Origin: Acidobacteriota bacterium
GTDB lineage: Bacteria; Acidobacteriota; Terriglobia; Bryobacterales; Bryobacteraceae
Direction of reading: 5' to 3'
NCBI GenBank assembly: GCA_016871155.1
Contig: VFZO01000015.1
Coordinates: forward strand, 1 to 49,153
Length of the DNA: 49,153 nucleotides
Positions 40,410 to 49,085 of the stretch are shown here, piece by piece. The translations under genes and the position numbers were made by a program. Positions within the stretch are counted from its first letter, which is position 1. Each line of letters starts with the position of its first letter. Under the pieces are notes generated by a model. That model saw only the letters and a list, made by a program, of their open reading frames with translations, did no database searches and was not told the DNA's origin.

Positions 40410-42197
40410 GTGAAATCGCTTCCAGTCGCATTGGCTCTAGTATTCGCTCTCGGGGCGCAGGTTCCCCGTCCGGAAGTTCCGCAACCGCAGTTCGCGCGGC
40501 CCGATTGGCAGACGCTGAACGGCGAATGGGAGTTCGCGTTCGACGACGCTAACGCGGGGTTGCGCGAAGGCTGGTACGACGGAAAGCGCCCGTTTGGGAA
40601 GAAGATCTTGGTGCCGTTTGCGTTTGAGACCAAGAAGAGCGGGATCGGCGACACGTCGTTCCATCCATGGGTCTGGTACCGGCGCAGCGTCAATATTCCA
40701 TCGGCGTGGAAGGGCAAACGCCTGCTGCTGCACTTTGGCGCGGTGGATTATCGCGCGATGGTTTGGGTGAACGGCAAACTGGCGGGATCCCATGAGGGCG
40801 GGCACGTTCCGTTCGAGGTGGATGTGACGGAACTGGCGGGCGCCGCATTGATGGTAACGGTCCGCGCCGAAGATCCGCCGGAGGACCGCTACATTCCGCG
40901 CGGCAAACAGTATTGGCTGCCGCAATCTCGGGGAATTTTTTATACGCGCACAACTGGCATATGGCAATCCGTTTGGCTGGAAGCGGTTGGCGAGAGCTAT
41001 TTACGATCGGTCAAGATTCACGCTTCGAACGACGGGCGGGTCACGTTCGCGGGCAAGGTGGCTCGGCCGCAGGCCGGACTGTCTTTGTACGCCGCGATCA
41101 AGTTTCGAGATCGCGCGATCACATCGGGCGATGCGGGAGTGGTTGGCGAGCGAGCGACCCTCGGCCTATTCGTCAACGACCCGGTGAAATGGGGCGTTGG
41201 CCAGGGCAACCTCTACGACGTGACGTTTGAGTTGCGCAGAGGCGCGGAAGTGCTGGACCGTGTGACGAGCTACTACGGGTACCGCTCCGTGCTGGTCGAG
41301 AACGGTAAATTCTACGTGAACACGCGGCCGACGTATTTGAAGATGGTGCTGGACCAGGGTTACTGGCCCGAGTCGACCATCACGCCGCCGTCGGACGAAG
41401 CGATTCAGTACGACATCAAGCTGACCATGGACATGGGCTTCAACGGCGCGCGCAAGCACCAGAAGCTGGAAGATCCACGGTATTTGTATTGGGCCGACAA
41501 GATGGGCTTTCTGGTTTCGAGCGAAATGGCGAACGCCTATCTCTACGACGAAGACTACGCAGCACGATTCACGCGGGAGTGGATTGAGGCCATGGAGCGG
41601 GACATCAATCATCCGTCGATCGTGATGTGGATTCCAATTAACGAAAGCTGGGGCGTCTCCGACATGAGCGATCCGCGCCAGGCGTCGCATTTGAAGGCGT
41701 TGTACCACCTGACGAAGTCGCTGGACCCAACGCGGCCTGTGATCGACAACGACGGCTGGGAACACACCGACACGACGGATCTGTTTGGTATTCACGATTA
41801 CGCGGCGCGCGGAGAGAAGCTGGTGGAAAAATACAAGGTACTGTCGCAATCGAAGTTCAACTTCCCCGACAACGGCCGCGCCGTACTCGCGCCTGGATTC
41901 CAGTACAACGGCTCGCCGGTGTTTCTGAGCGAGTTTGGCGGTATCGCGTATCCCCTGCCCGGCTCGCCGGTGCCCGCTGATGCGTGGGGGTACGCGGGCG
42001 TGGAGAAGTCGCCCGAGGCGGCCCTGGAACGGCTGCGCTCCCTGTACATGGGCATCCGGCAGATTCCGCAGATCATGGGAATTTGCTACACGCAGTTGAC
42101 CGACGTGGAGCAGGAGATCAACGGGCTGCTGACGTATGACCGGAAACCCAAGTTCGATTTGAAGGTGTTGAGGGAGATTAACTCGCTGCTACAGTGA
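40410..42197 (+). CDS. Glycoside hydrolase family 2, exported
   Basis: A 595-residue GH2-type enzyme with a signal peptide (MKSLPVALALVFALGAQ) from a GTG start at 40410. The sugar-binding jelly-roll domain spans about 30-190 (LNGEWEFAFDD, VWYRRSVNIP, AVDYRAMVWVNG), followed by an immunoglobulin-like domain and a TIM barrel. The acid/base Glu412 is in I-P-I-N-E-S-W-G and the nucleophile Glu508 in V-F-L-S-E-F-G-G, both intact. It is shorter than typical beta-galactosidases, as for many beta-glucuronidase- or mannosidase-like GH2 members. The specificity cannot be read. It converges with the TIM-barrel gene, with which it overlaps by 9 bases. Confidence 0.9.
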   Translation: MKSLPVALALVFALGAQVPRPEVPQPQFARPDWQTLNGEWEFAFDDANAGLREGWYDGKRPFGKKILVPFAFETKKSGIGDTSFHPWVWYRRSVNIPSAWKGKRLLLHFGAVDYRAMVWVNGKLAGSHEGGHVPFEVDVTELAGAALMVTVRAEDPPEDRYIPRGKQYWLPQSRGIFYTRTTGIWQSVWLEAVGESYLRSVKIHASNDGRVTFAGKVARPQAGLSLYAAIKFRDRAITSGDAGVVGERATLGLFVNDPVKWGVGQGNLYDVTFELRRGAEVLDRVTSYYGYRSVLVENGKFYVNTRPTYLKMVLDQGYWPESTITPPSDEAIQYDIKLTMDMGFNGARKHQKLEDPRYLYWADKMGFLVSSEMANAYLYDEDYAARFTREWIEAMERDINHPSIVMWIPINESWGVSDMSDPRQASHLKALYHLTKSLDPTRPVIDNDGWEHTDTTDLFGIHDYAARGEKLVEKYKVLSQSKFNFPDNGRAVLAPGFQYNGSPVFLSEFGGIAYPLPGSPVPADAWGYAGVEKSPEAALERLRSLYMGIRQIPQIMGICYTQLTDVEQEINGLLTYDRKPKFDLKVLREINSLLQ

Positions 42198-43046
42198 CGC
42201 GCGCATTTCCGTGACCGCTTGTTTGAGGCTGGACACCTGTTCCTTTAACGGGAGATATTCCATGCAGACGATGCCTTCGTAGTTGGCCTTCGCGATGGCC
42301 TTGTAGATGTTTGCGTAGTTCATCTCGCCGGTGCCGGGCTCGTTGCGGCCGGGGTTGTCGGCCACGTGGAAGACCTTGACCATCGGCATCGCCGCCTGGG
42401 CGGAGCGGATGACGTCGCCACGCTCGACCTGCTCGTGATAGAGATCGAACAGCAGGCGAACGTTTGGATGGTTCACGGATTGGACGAGGCGGAGGCCGTC
42501 GACACAATTTGAGAGGAAGTAGCCCTTGTGGTTGACGCGCGTGTTGAGCGGCTCCACGATGAGCGTGACGCCGTACTTCGCGGCAAGTTCGCCGCATTTC
42601 TTAGTGCCGTCGATCATCGATTGGAACTGCTGCTCCACGGTGCGGTCCGTTAGGGTATTGCCCGACATCAGCAGGCCGAGCGGCACTTCCAGCTTTTGCG
42701 CGGCGACGAGGTTTTTTTCGACCTCCACGAGCAGGCGATCGCGCTGCGCGGGGTCCACTAGATTGAGCTTCTCACGGCCCCAGTTGGGCATCACGCCCAG
42801 GGTGTCGATACCAAGCTTCAAGGAGCGAACGAGATTCTTAACGGTCCGGATTCGCACGTCATCCCAGCCGGTGTGCTCACCCACGAACTGAACGCTTTGA
42901 ATGCCCGCCTTCGCGGCGGTCTCCAGCTTTTCCTCGAGGGTGCCCTTCAGCGTCCACAACATGACGCTGGAGGTGATCTTCGCCTTCGGAGGCGGAGCGG
43001 TTTGGGTGAAAGCGGCGGAACTGGCGAGAAACACTCTGCGGTCCAT
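42189..43046 (-). CDS. Hydroxypyruvate isomerase-like TIM barrel, Tat-leader (3)
   Basis: A 285-residue third paralogue of the isomerase-like family. The leader MDRRVFLASSAAFTQTAPPP has the twin arginine. The metal and substrate residues recur: Glu in LIVEPLNTRVNH, Asp and His in LLFDLYHEQVERGD, His and Arg in VFHVADNPGRNEPGTGE, Glu in VCMEYLP. The PGRNEPGTGE segment is closest to true hydroxypyruvate isomerases. It is 6 bases from the crotonase stop, so it may be cotranscribed with the TPP enzyme, which could supply or remove a hydroxypyruvate- or tartronate-like compound (inference), although the leader argues for a different compartment. Confidence 0.87.
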   Translation of the reverse strand: MDRRVFLASSAAFTQTAPPPKAKITSSVMLWTLKGTLEEKLETAAKAGIQSVQFVGEHTGWDDVRIRTVKNLVRSLKLGIDTLGVMPNWGREKLNLVDPAQRDRLLVEVEKNLVAAQKLEVPLGLLMSGNTLTDRTVEQQFQSMIDGTKKCGELAAKYGVTLIVEPLNTRVNHKGYFLSNCVDGLRLVQSVNHPNVRLLFDLYHEQVERGDVIRSAQAAMPMVKVFHVADNPGRNEPGTGEMNYANIYKAIAKANYEGIVCMEYLPLKEQVSSLKQAVTEMRASL

Positions 43047-43052
43047 GTCTAA

Positions 43053-43790
43053 TTAGCCTACCTTGCGCTTTTCAACAAATGCACGCATGCTGTCCTGCGC
43101 CACACCGGCCATGGCGTTTTCGGCCATGGTCTGGCGGGTAAAGGCATAGGCTTCCGCGCCCGGCAAATCGATCTGCTCATAGAAAGCCCGCTTGCCGAGG
43201 GAGACAGTATAAACGGCGGCCTGCGCGATGGAAAGAGCCAGTTCGCGCGTCTCCCGCTCCAACTCGGAGGCGGGAACGGCGCGATTGATGAGGCCCCACT
43301 CGGCGGCGGTGACGGCATCCACCGGCTTGGCTGTGAGGAGCATTTCCATGGCACGCTTGCGGCCAATGGCACGCGTGAGCGCGACCATCGGAGTGGAGCA
43401 AAACAGGCCGATTTTAACGCCGGGCGTGGCAAACCAGGCATCCGTGGCCGCGATGGCAAGATCGCAGGTGGCGACCAACTGACATCCCGCAGCGGTTGCC
43501 CCGCCCTGCACTTGGGCGATCACGGGCTGCGGAATGGACTGCACGATGTGCATCAGCTCCGTGCAGACGCCGAAGATCTCCTCCGCTTGCGGCGCCGTAC
43601 AGCCGATCATTTCGTTCAGATCGTGGCCCGCCGAAAACACGGGACCCTCCGCTGCGAGGATGATCACCCGGCCGCGCGCGGCCTGCAACGCGTCAATCAA
43701 CGCGCGCATCAGCGCCAGGGAGAGTGCGTTTCGTTTTGGACCGGCTAGCGTGAGAATGTCGATCGAGCCTTCCTGCTCGACGCGGATCAT
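43053..43790 (-). CDS. ECHDC3-like enoyl-CoA hydratase/isomerase family protein
   Basis: A 245-residue crotonase-fold protein. It matches the ECHDC3 branch rather than enoyl-CoA hydratase: GPVFSAGHDLNEM, AAGCQLVATCDLAIA, FATPGVKIGLFCSTP and the C-terminal VSLGKRAFYEQ. The oxyanion Gly and Ala residues are present, but both catalytic glutamates of hydratases (in GGGCE and PE-x-K-L-G) are replaced, by Gln and Gly. It may therefore catalyse a thioesterase-, isomerase- or decarboxylase-type step. The ATG at 43790 overlaps the TPP gene stop as ATGA, so the two are coupled. Confidence 0.85.
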   Translation of the reverse strand: MIRVEQEGSIDILTLAGPKRNALSLALMRALIDALQAARGRVIILAAEGPVFSAGHDLNEMIGCTAPQAEEIFGVCTELMHIVQSIPQPVIAQVQGGATAAGCQLVATCDLAIAATDAWFATPGVKIGLFCSTPMVALTRAIGRKRAMEMLLTAKPVDAVTAAEWGLINRAVPASELERETRELALSIAQAAVYTVSLGKRAFYEQIDLPGAEAYAFTRQTMAENAMAGVAQDSMRAFVEKRKVG

Positions 43791-45421
43791 GCCTTCTTCC
43801 CTTCCAATTGCCAACTGGTGAAGGGCGAGCGGACGCCCTGGATGTTGACGTTAAGCAGGTACGGGACTTTGGACGCGAACGCGCGCGCCAGCGCGGGGCC
43901 CACTTGTTCGACCGTGTCAATGGTTTCGCCGCCGCCGCCGAAGCCCTGGCAGACGATGTCGTAGCGGGTCCGCCGCAATTCGCAGGCGGTGGTGGTGCCT
44001 TGCGTGGCGCCTTGCAGTTCGCGCTCCAGGCCCCAGCCGCCGTCGTTGCCAACGACGATCACGACGGGCAGGCCGTAGCGGACCAGCGTATCGATCTCGG
44101 CGATGTAAAAGCCGAGAGAGCCATCGCCGGTGATCATCATTACCGGCTGCTTGGGCCGAGCCATTTGTTGGGCCATCGCATTCGGCAGGGCGGCGCCGAT
44201 GGTGGCCATTGGTCCAAGGCGCAGCCACCCGCCGGGATGGAGCGCGGGCAGGATGGCGCGGCCCCAGTGAATGAAGTCGCCGCCGTCCCAACTTAGAAGC
44301 GGGGAGACGGGCAGCGTGCGCTTCAACTCCCGGTAGAACGCCGCCGGGTGGAGGAGCGGCGTCGCGGTGTCGAGTGTGTCGAGGCTGGCGCGCCACTGCC
44401 TGCGCCACTTGGCAAGTTGGCCCAGCCACGCCGTACGGGGTGGCCAAGGTTTGGCGGGCGCCGCCTCCTCCAGGAACAGACGGACGTCGGAGTGGATACC
44501 GATTTCGATGTCGCGGGTGTTGCCGAATTCGGGAGCATGGATATCGACCTGAATGAATTTGGCGTTCTTTGCAAACAGGCGCGGGCCGCCCATGGCCAGG
44601 CGATAGTCGATACGCTTGCCGAGCACCAGAACTACGTCGGCCTCCTGAAACGCCTGCACGCAACCGCGGTTTAGGGAGGGGTCTGCATAGGGAGCATTGG
44701 CGACGATACCGCGGGCCATGGTGACATCGAAATACGGGAGGCTAGTCAGTTTCAGAAACTTCTTCAGAGCCGCGCCGGCATCGGCCCACCAGAGGCCGCT
44801 GCCGCCGATGACGACAGGCTTTTTGGCATTCCGAAGAAGGTCCATCGCCTTTGCAGGCGGCGCGGAGGAAGCCGTAGTCCGGCCGGCAATCGGGATGCGC
44901 AAAGGCGCATCGGTCTTGCCGGAGAAGACGCTCACCGGTATTGAAAGGTGAGCCGCGCCGTAGCGGCCGTGAAAGCACTCATTGAACGCGCGGCCGAGCG
45001 CGAATGGGACCTGCGCGGGCGTGGCAACGAGATGGGAAAACTTCGTTGCCGGGGCAGCCATACCCACCTGGTCGACATCCTGAAACACGATTCGATGGCG
45101 CATGTCGGCGCCGGGCGCGCCGCTGACGGCGATGACGGGGCTGCCGTTAGCGTTTGCCGTAGCGATGCCGGTGAGCGCATTGGTGTGGCCGGGTCCGCCG
45201 GTTACCAGAGCCAGGCCGGGACGGCGCGTCATGCGGCTCCAGGCGTCGGCGGCGTGGACCACAGCAGCCTCATGTCGCATGTGCACAATTCCAACGCCGC
45301 GCCGCTCAGCCACGGAAAGCACGTCGTTCAAATGATCCCCGACAAGAGTGAAGAAGCGGTCGATGCCCAGTTGCATCGCAGTGTCGACGAAGAGTTCAGC
45401 GCCTGTAGGCATCTCTGTCAT
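43787..45421 (-). CDS. Thiamine-diphosphate-dependent enzyme, acetolactate synthase/2-hydroxyacyl lyase-like
   Basis: A 544-residue TPP enzyme of the acetohydroxyacid synthase superfamily. The pyrimidine-binding domain has the catalytic Glu51 (VHMRHEAAVVHAADAWSR) and GGPGHTNALTGIATA. The central domain contains PVVIGGSGL. The PP domain carries the TPP/Mg motif G-D-G-S-L-G-F-Y...N-D-G-G-W-G. It resembles IlvB-like, glyoxylate carboligase-like or oxalyl-CoA decarboxylase-like proteins; coupling to a crotonase-family protein favours acyl-CoA chemistry (inference). The start at 45421 is preferred; a further ATG at 45436 would overlap the divergent galE start by two bases, and 45412 is also possible. 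Confidence 0.85.
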   Translation of the reverse strand: MTEMPTGAELFVDTAMQLGIDRFFTLVGDHLNDVLSVAERRGVGIVHMRHEAAVVHAADAWSRMTRRPGLALVTGGPGHTNALTGIATANANGSPVIAVSGAPGADMRHRIVFQDVDQVGMAAPATKFSHLVATPAQVPFALGRAFNECFHGRYGAAHLSIPVSVFSGKTDAPLRIPIAGRTTASSAPPAKAMDLLRNAKKPVVIGGSGLWWADAGAALKKFLKLTSLPYFDVTMARGIVANAPYADPSLNRGCVQAFQEADVVLVLGKRIDYRLAMGGPRLFAKNAKFIQVDIHAPEFGNTRDIEIGIHSDVRLFLEEAAPAKPWPPRTAWLGQLAKWRRQWRASLDTLDTATPLLHPAAFYRELKRTLPVSPLLSWDGGDFIHWGRAILPALHPGGWLRLGPMATIGAALPNAMAQQMARPKQPVMMITGDGSLGFYIAEIDTLVRYGLPVVIVVGNDGGWGLERELQGATQGTTTACELRRTRYDIVCQGFGGGGETIDTVEQVGPALARAFASKVPYLLNVNIQGVRSPFTSWQLEGKKA

Positions 45422-45434
45422 ACTAAGACTTTTC

Positions 45435-46409
45435 ATGCCTAAGATTCTTTTGACCGGCGGCGCCGGATACATCGGCTCGCATACCGCGCACCGGTTGATG
45501 CGAGAGGGATTTGAAGTGGTTGTGGTAGACGACCTGTCGAAAGGATACGCCGGCGCAGTGCCAGCCGATCGGCTGCACGTATGTTCGCTCTTCGATCGAG
45601 AGCAGGTGGCCGAATTGCTCCGGAACGAGCGGATCGACGCTGTGATTCATTTTGCGGCGTTCATCGCCGTGGGCGAATCGACCCGCGAGCCGGAACGGTA
45701 TTTTCATAACAACGTGAGCGGGAGCTTGGCGCTGTTCGCCGCAATGAGCGACGCTGGGGTGAACAAAGTTGTGTTCTCTTCGACCGCGGCCGTGTACGGC
45801 AACACCGATGTTTCGCCTATTCCGGAGAACCTGCCATACGACCCAGCGAGTCCGTACGGCGAGACGAAGGTGATGGTAGAACGCGTGCTGCACTGGCTTG
45901 GCGAGTGCAAAGGCTTCCGCAGCGTGCGGCTGCGGTACTTCAACGCGTGCGGGGCGAATCCATCGGCGGGTCTGGGTGAACGCCATGAGCCGGAGACGCA
46001 TTTGATTCCGTTGTTGCTGCGCGCGGTTCGGACGGGCACGCCGATGACACTTTTCGGCGACGACTACGCGACGCCGGACGGCACGTGTATTCGCGACTAC
46101 ATTCACGTCGAGGATCTGGCATCGGCTCATATCGCAGCGGTCCGACACCTGTTGGCGGGCGGCGCATCCGACGTGTTCAATGTGGGGACAGGTGAAGGCT
46201 ATTCCGTCATGGAAGTCTTGGCGGCCGTGGAGCGCACGACGGGTAAGGCGGTGCCCTATACGATGGGCCCGCGCCGCGAAGGAGACCCGGCGCGGCTGGT
46301 GGCCAATTCGGAGAAGCTGCGGACGACTCTGGGCTGGGAGCCGGCCTGCTCGTCGATCGACCGGATTATTCAGGATGCTTGGGCGTTCGAGATGAGCGCC
46401 CACGGGTAG
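45435..46409 (+). CDS. galE: UDP-glucose 4-epimerase
   Basis: A 324-residue extended SDR that interconverts UDP-glucose and UDP-galactose through a 4-keto intermediate. The Rossmann motif G-G-A-G-Y-I-G-S-H is at 8-16, the catalytic Ser116 is in VFSSTAAVYG, and Tyr141 and Lys145 are in SPYGETK. RYFNACGANP and the C-terminal RDYIHVEDLA and FNVGTGEGYSV are typical GalE segments. The true start is the ATG at 45435; a longer frame from 45348 is unsupported. Its start is 13 bases from the divergent TPP gene. It probably supplies UDP-galactose for surface polysaccharides. Confidence 0.94.
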   Translation: MPKILLTGGAGYIGSHTAHRLMREGFEVVVVDDLSKGYAGAVPADRLHVCSLFDREQVAELLRNERIDAVIHFAAFIAVGESTREPERYFHNNVSGSLALFAAMSDAGVNKVVFSSTAAVYGNTDVSPIPENLPYDPASPYGETKVMVERVLHWLGECKGFRSVRLRYFNACGANPSAGLGERHEPETHLIPLLLRAVRTGTPMTLFGDDYATPDGTCIRDYIHVEDLASAHIAAVRHLLAGGASDVFNVGTGEGYSVMEVLAAVERTTGKAVPYTMGPRREGDPARLVANSEKLRTTLGWEPACSSIDRIIQDAWAFEMSAHG

Positions 46410-46442
46410 TAGCGAAGTGGACGGCGCGTATACAATACGCCC

Positions 46443-47720
46443 ATGAGGACTTTTCTAGCAGTTGCAGCCGCAGCCGCGCTGTCAGCCCAGAATTACGACG
46501 TGCTGTTGAAGAACGGCCACGTGATCGACGCGAAAAACAACATCAACGCGATTCGGGACGTAGCGGTGAAGGACGGAAAGATCGCGGCCGTGGCCGCGTT
46601 GATCGACGCGTCGCAGGTGAAGAAGGTTGTGGACGTCAAAGGCCTGCACGTGATGCCCGGCCTGATCGACCTGCATGTCCACGTCTTTTATGGCGACGGC
46701 CCCAGCTACAGCGATGGGCAACTGAGCGTGATTCCGGATTCCCACACGTTTCGCAGCGGCGTGACGACTGTGGTGGACGCGGGCACTTCCGGCTGGCGGA
46801 ATTTCGACGTTTTCAAGCGCCGTATTATCGACCGCAATAACACGCGCGTGCTGGTGCTACTGAACATCGTCGGAGCGGGGATGGGTGGAGCCGTTGAGCA
46901 GAATATGAGCGACATGGATCCGGCTCCGGTGGCGAACCTGATCAAGAAACACCCGGATATCATCGTCGGCGTGAAGACCGCGCACTTCGCCGGCCCGGAG
47001 TGGATCGCCGTCGACAATGCGATCAAGGCCGGAGAGCTGGCGAACGTGCCAATCATGGTGGATTTCGGGGCCTTCCGGCTGGAACGTCCACACGAGGAGC
47101 TAATCACCAAGAAATTGCGGCCCGGCGATATGTATACACACACGTATCTGGCCTGGGTGCCGATGCTCGACGACGCGGGAAAGGTGCGGCCGTATCTGTT
47201 CGAAGGCAAGAAGCGCGGCGTGAAGTTCGACGCCGGCCACGGCGGTGGCAGCTTCGTGTTCCGGCATGCGGCGCCGGCGATTAAGCAGGGCTTCCTGCCG
47301 GATTCGATTTCGACCGACCTGCATACTTCGTCGATGGTGGGCGGCATGAAGGACATGACCAACGTGATGTCGAAGTTCCTGAACATGGGCATGACGCTGG
47401 AGCAGGTCGTGCGCGCTTCCACTTGGCACCCGGCGCAGCAGATTAAGCGGCTGGACTTGGGCCACTTGAGCGTTGGCGCGCCGGCCGATATCGCGGTACT
47501 GCGCGTGGAGAACGGAGCGTTCGGCTTCGTCGACGTGTACGGCGCAAAGATGAACGGCAAGCAACGTCTGACGGCGGAGTTGACGATGAAAGACGGCCGC
47601 TTCTATTGGGATTTGAACGGGCTGCTGCGCGAATCGTGGGACAAGCTGGGCAAGTACAACGCTATCGGCGATCCGGCTTGGGACGGAACGGTTTCGGCCG
47701 GCGTCCGGAGCCGCCGGTGA
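46443..47720 (+). CDS. Exported amidohydrolase/deacetylase
   Basis: A 425-residue metal-dependent amidohydrolase with a signal peptide (MRTFLAVAAAAALSAQ). The family's metal-binding H-x-H is in PGLIDLHVHVFYG (about residue 76), and further ligands occur in GVKTAHFAG and in the STDLHTSSM and GHGGGSF segments. The N-terminal beta-sandwich (DVLLKNGHVIDAKN) and C-terminal (VGAPADIAVLRVENG) close around the barrel. It is most like the EF_0837/AHA_3915-type dihydroorotase-like group, whose members deacetylate or hydrolyse cyclic amides and N-acetyl sugars. The substrate is unknown. It follows galE by 33 bases. Confidence 0.86.
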   Translation: MRTFLAVAAAAALSAQNYDVLLKNGHVIDAKNNINAIRDVAVKDGKIAAVAALIDASQVKKVVDVKGLHVMPGLIDLHVHVFYGDGPSYSDGQLSVIPDSHTFRSGVTTVVDAGTSGWRNFDVFKRRIIDRNNTRVLVLLNIVGAGMGGAVEQNMSDMDPAPVANLIKKHPDIIVGVKTAHFAGPEWIAVDNAIKAGELANVPIMVDFGAFRLERPHEELITKKLRPGDMYTHTYLAWVPMLDDAGKVRPYLFEGKKRGVKFDAGHGGGSFVFRHAAPAIKQGFLPDSISTDLHTSSMVGGMKDMTNVMSKFLNMGMTLEQVVRASTWHPAQQIKRLDLGHLSVGAPADIAVLRVENGAFGFVDVYGAKMNGKQRLTAELTMKDGRFYWDLNGLLRESWDKLGKYNAIGDPAWDGTVSAGVRSRR

Positions 47721-47730
47721 GAGGGCTGGG

Positions 47731-48297
47731 TTGAGCGCGCGCGACGAGATCGTCACGCTGGTGAATGAACGCAACGAGGTGACCGGCTGCGCGCCACGGT
47801 GGAAGATGCGCAGCGAGTTGCTGTTGCATCGCGCGACGTACATCATCGTGACGGATTCCGAAGGCCTCTGGTACGTGCAGAAGCGGACGGCGAGCAAGGA
47901 CATCTACGCCGGATGGTGGGACCCCTGTACGGGCGGCGTGGTGGTTTTCGACGAGTCCTATGAGGTGGCGGCCGAGCGGGAACTGGCCGAGGAGTTGGGC
48001 ATCCGCGGCGTTCCGTTGACGACGCTCTACGATTTCTACTTCGGCGACGAGCGCGGCCGCGTGTGGGGCCGTGTGTTTCATTGCGTGTGGGATGGGCCGG
48101 TGACGCCGCAGCCGGAAGAGGTGGAGTTCGTCGAGAAGATGAGCGTGGAGGAGATCCGGCGGCGGTCGTTGACGGAGAATTTCACTCCGGACGGCCTGGA
48201 AGCGGTGCGGCGGTGGAGTACAACCGGCCCGATCTCCGCCGCTTCCGATTGTCCGGACCCTGGCGGCAAAACGCCCCCGGAAGAACCCGCAATTTAA
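47731..48297 (+). CDS. Nudix hydrolase (YfcD/IDI-like)
   Basis: A 188-residue Nudix protein. The Nudix box is complete: GGVVVFDESYEVAAERELAE is followed by ELGI, matching Gx5Ex7REUxEExGU, and binds the metal and the diphosphate. Upstream motifs (VTGCAPRWKMRSELLLHRA, LWYVQKRTASKDIYAGWWDP) are typical of the isopentenyl-diphosphate isomerase-like YfcD group. It would hydrolyse a nucleoside diphosphate derivative or another X-linked diphosphate. The start is a TTG at 47731 with GAGAGGG upstream, 10 bases after the amidohydrolase stop. A proline-rich C-terminal tail beyond 165 is not part of the family fold. Confidence 0.87.
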   Translation: MSARDEIVTLVNERNEVTGCAPRWKMRSELLLHRATYIIVTDSEGLWYVQKRTASKDIYAGWWDPCTGGVVVFDESYEVAAERELAEELGIRGVPLTTLYDFYFGDERGRVWGRVFHCVWDGPVTPQPEEVEFVEKMSVEEIRRRSLTENFTPDGLEAVRRWSTTGPISAASDCPDPGGKTPPEEPAI

Positions 48298-48422
48298 CTG
48301 GCCGCTCCGGCGACCGGTTCCGGGTTATACCGGGATGGCGCATCCTTAAACGTTCCAGTACCAGGCATATACCGATCCTTTCCGTGTGGTCCATTTCCGC
48401 CGTTTGCCGCGCGTGTCTCTAG

Positions 48423-48452
48423 CCGGACACCAAGTCCGGATTTCGAAAGGAG
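48423..48452 (+). promoter_or_regulatory. Hairpin and ribosome site of the PEP-CTERM gene
   Basis: A perfect six-base stem (CCGGAC at 48423-48428 with GTCCGG at 48434-48439, five-base loop) sits just upstream of a strong AAAGGAG at 48446-48452, nine bases before the ATG. The hairpin may stabilise the leader or mask the ribosome site. The 160 bases before it hold no recognised gene. Confidence 0.4.
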
Positions 48453-48461
48453 TATTTAGAC

Positions 48462-49031
48462 ATGGTTCGTTTTCTCGTTCTCTCGATGACGTTCCTGACT
48501 CTGCCTTCCTGGGCAAGTCCTATCAACGTCGCCCTGCTCAGCAACGGAGGCTCGGCTCAGCTCAGTTCGTTGCTCGGTACCTTCCCACAGCCGGTAAACC
48601 TGATTGACGGCAACCTGAGCAGTTCCGTCAGTACCATTGTTCAAGCCAACGCCTGGGCCCAAGTGACATTCAATGACACCTACTTCGTAACGTTCGCCAG
48701 GGTTTTTCCGGATAACCGCGATTGCTGCAGGACTCGCGTCAACAACTTCTCGATGTTTTTGTACAACGCGAACGACGAGGTTGTTTGGTCCAGTACCGGG
48801 AATAGCATTCCGGTGGACGCTCCGGAAGTGCAAGCCACCTTCAGCGGCATTAACACCTGGGGCAACCGGATGCGTATGCAACTGGAGCATTCGCAAAATC
48901 TCAGTATGCAAGAATTCGAGGTGTTTGCCGACTTAGGAGCGCCGTCGAGTGAAGTGCCCGAGCCTTCCACCTATTTGCTCACGGGAATTGCATTCGCCGT
49001 ACTTGGCCGGTTGAAGCGAAGAGGCAAGTAG
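48462..49031 (+). CDS. PEP-CTERM-anchored secreted protein
   Basis: A 189-residue exported protein. The signal peptide MVRFLVLSMTFLTLPSWASP is at the N-terminus, and the C-terminus has the sorting signal V-P-E-P-S-T-Y followed by a hydrophobic helix and a basic tail (LKRRGK), the PEP-CTERM pattern cleaved by exosortase. The body, about 150 residues, is beta-rich and resembles an F5/8-type (discoidin) domain (VNLIDGNLSSSVSTIV, QVTFNDTYFVTFARVF), which would bind carbohydrate. Two Cys in DCCRT may form a disulfide. A leader of about 160 bases with a strong ribosome site is upstream. No exosortase gene is in the window. Confidence 0.87.
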   Translation: MVRFLVLSMTFLTLPSWASPINVALLSNGGSAQLSSLLGTFPQPVNLIDGNLSSSVSTIVQANAWAQVTFNDTYFVTFARVFPDNRDCCRTRVNNFSMFLYNANDEVVWSSTGNSIPVDAPEVQATFSGINTWGNRMRMQLEHSQNLSMQEFEVFADLGAPSSEVPEPSTYLLTGIAFAVLGRLKRRGK

Positions 49032-49085
49032 CCGGTCTCGACGAAGAGAACCGCCGGGCCGTTCCGCGAAGCTTCAGGGCAGCGT

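Noticed and set aside
40000..40431. Minus-strand 143-codon frame near the GH2 gene
   Set aside because: No ribosome site, weak third-position GC and overlap with the GH2 start; kept only as a note on the gap.
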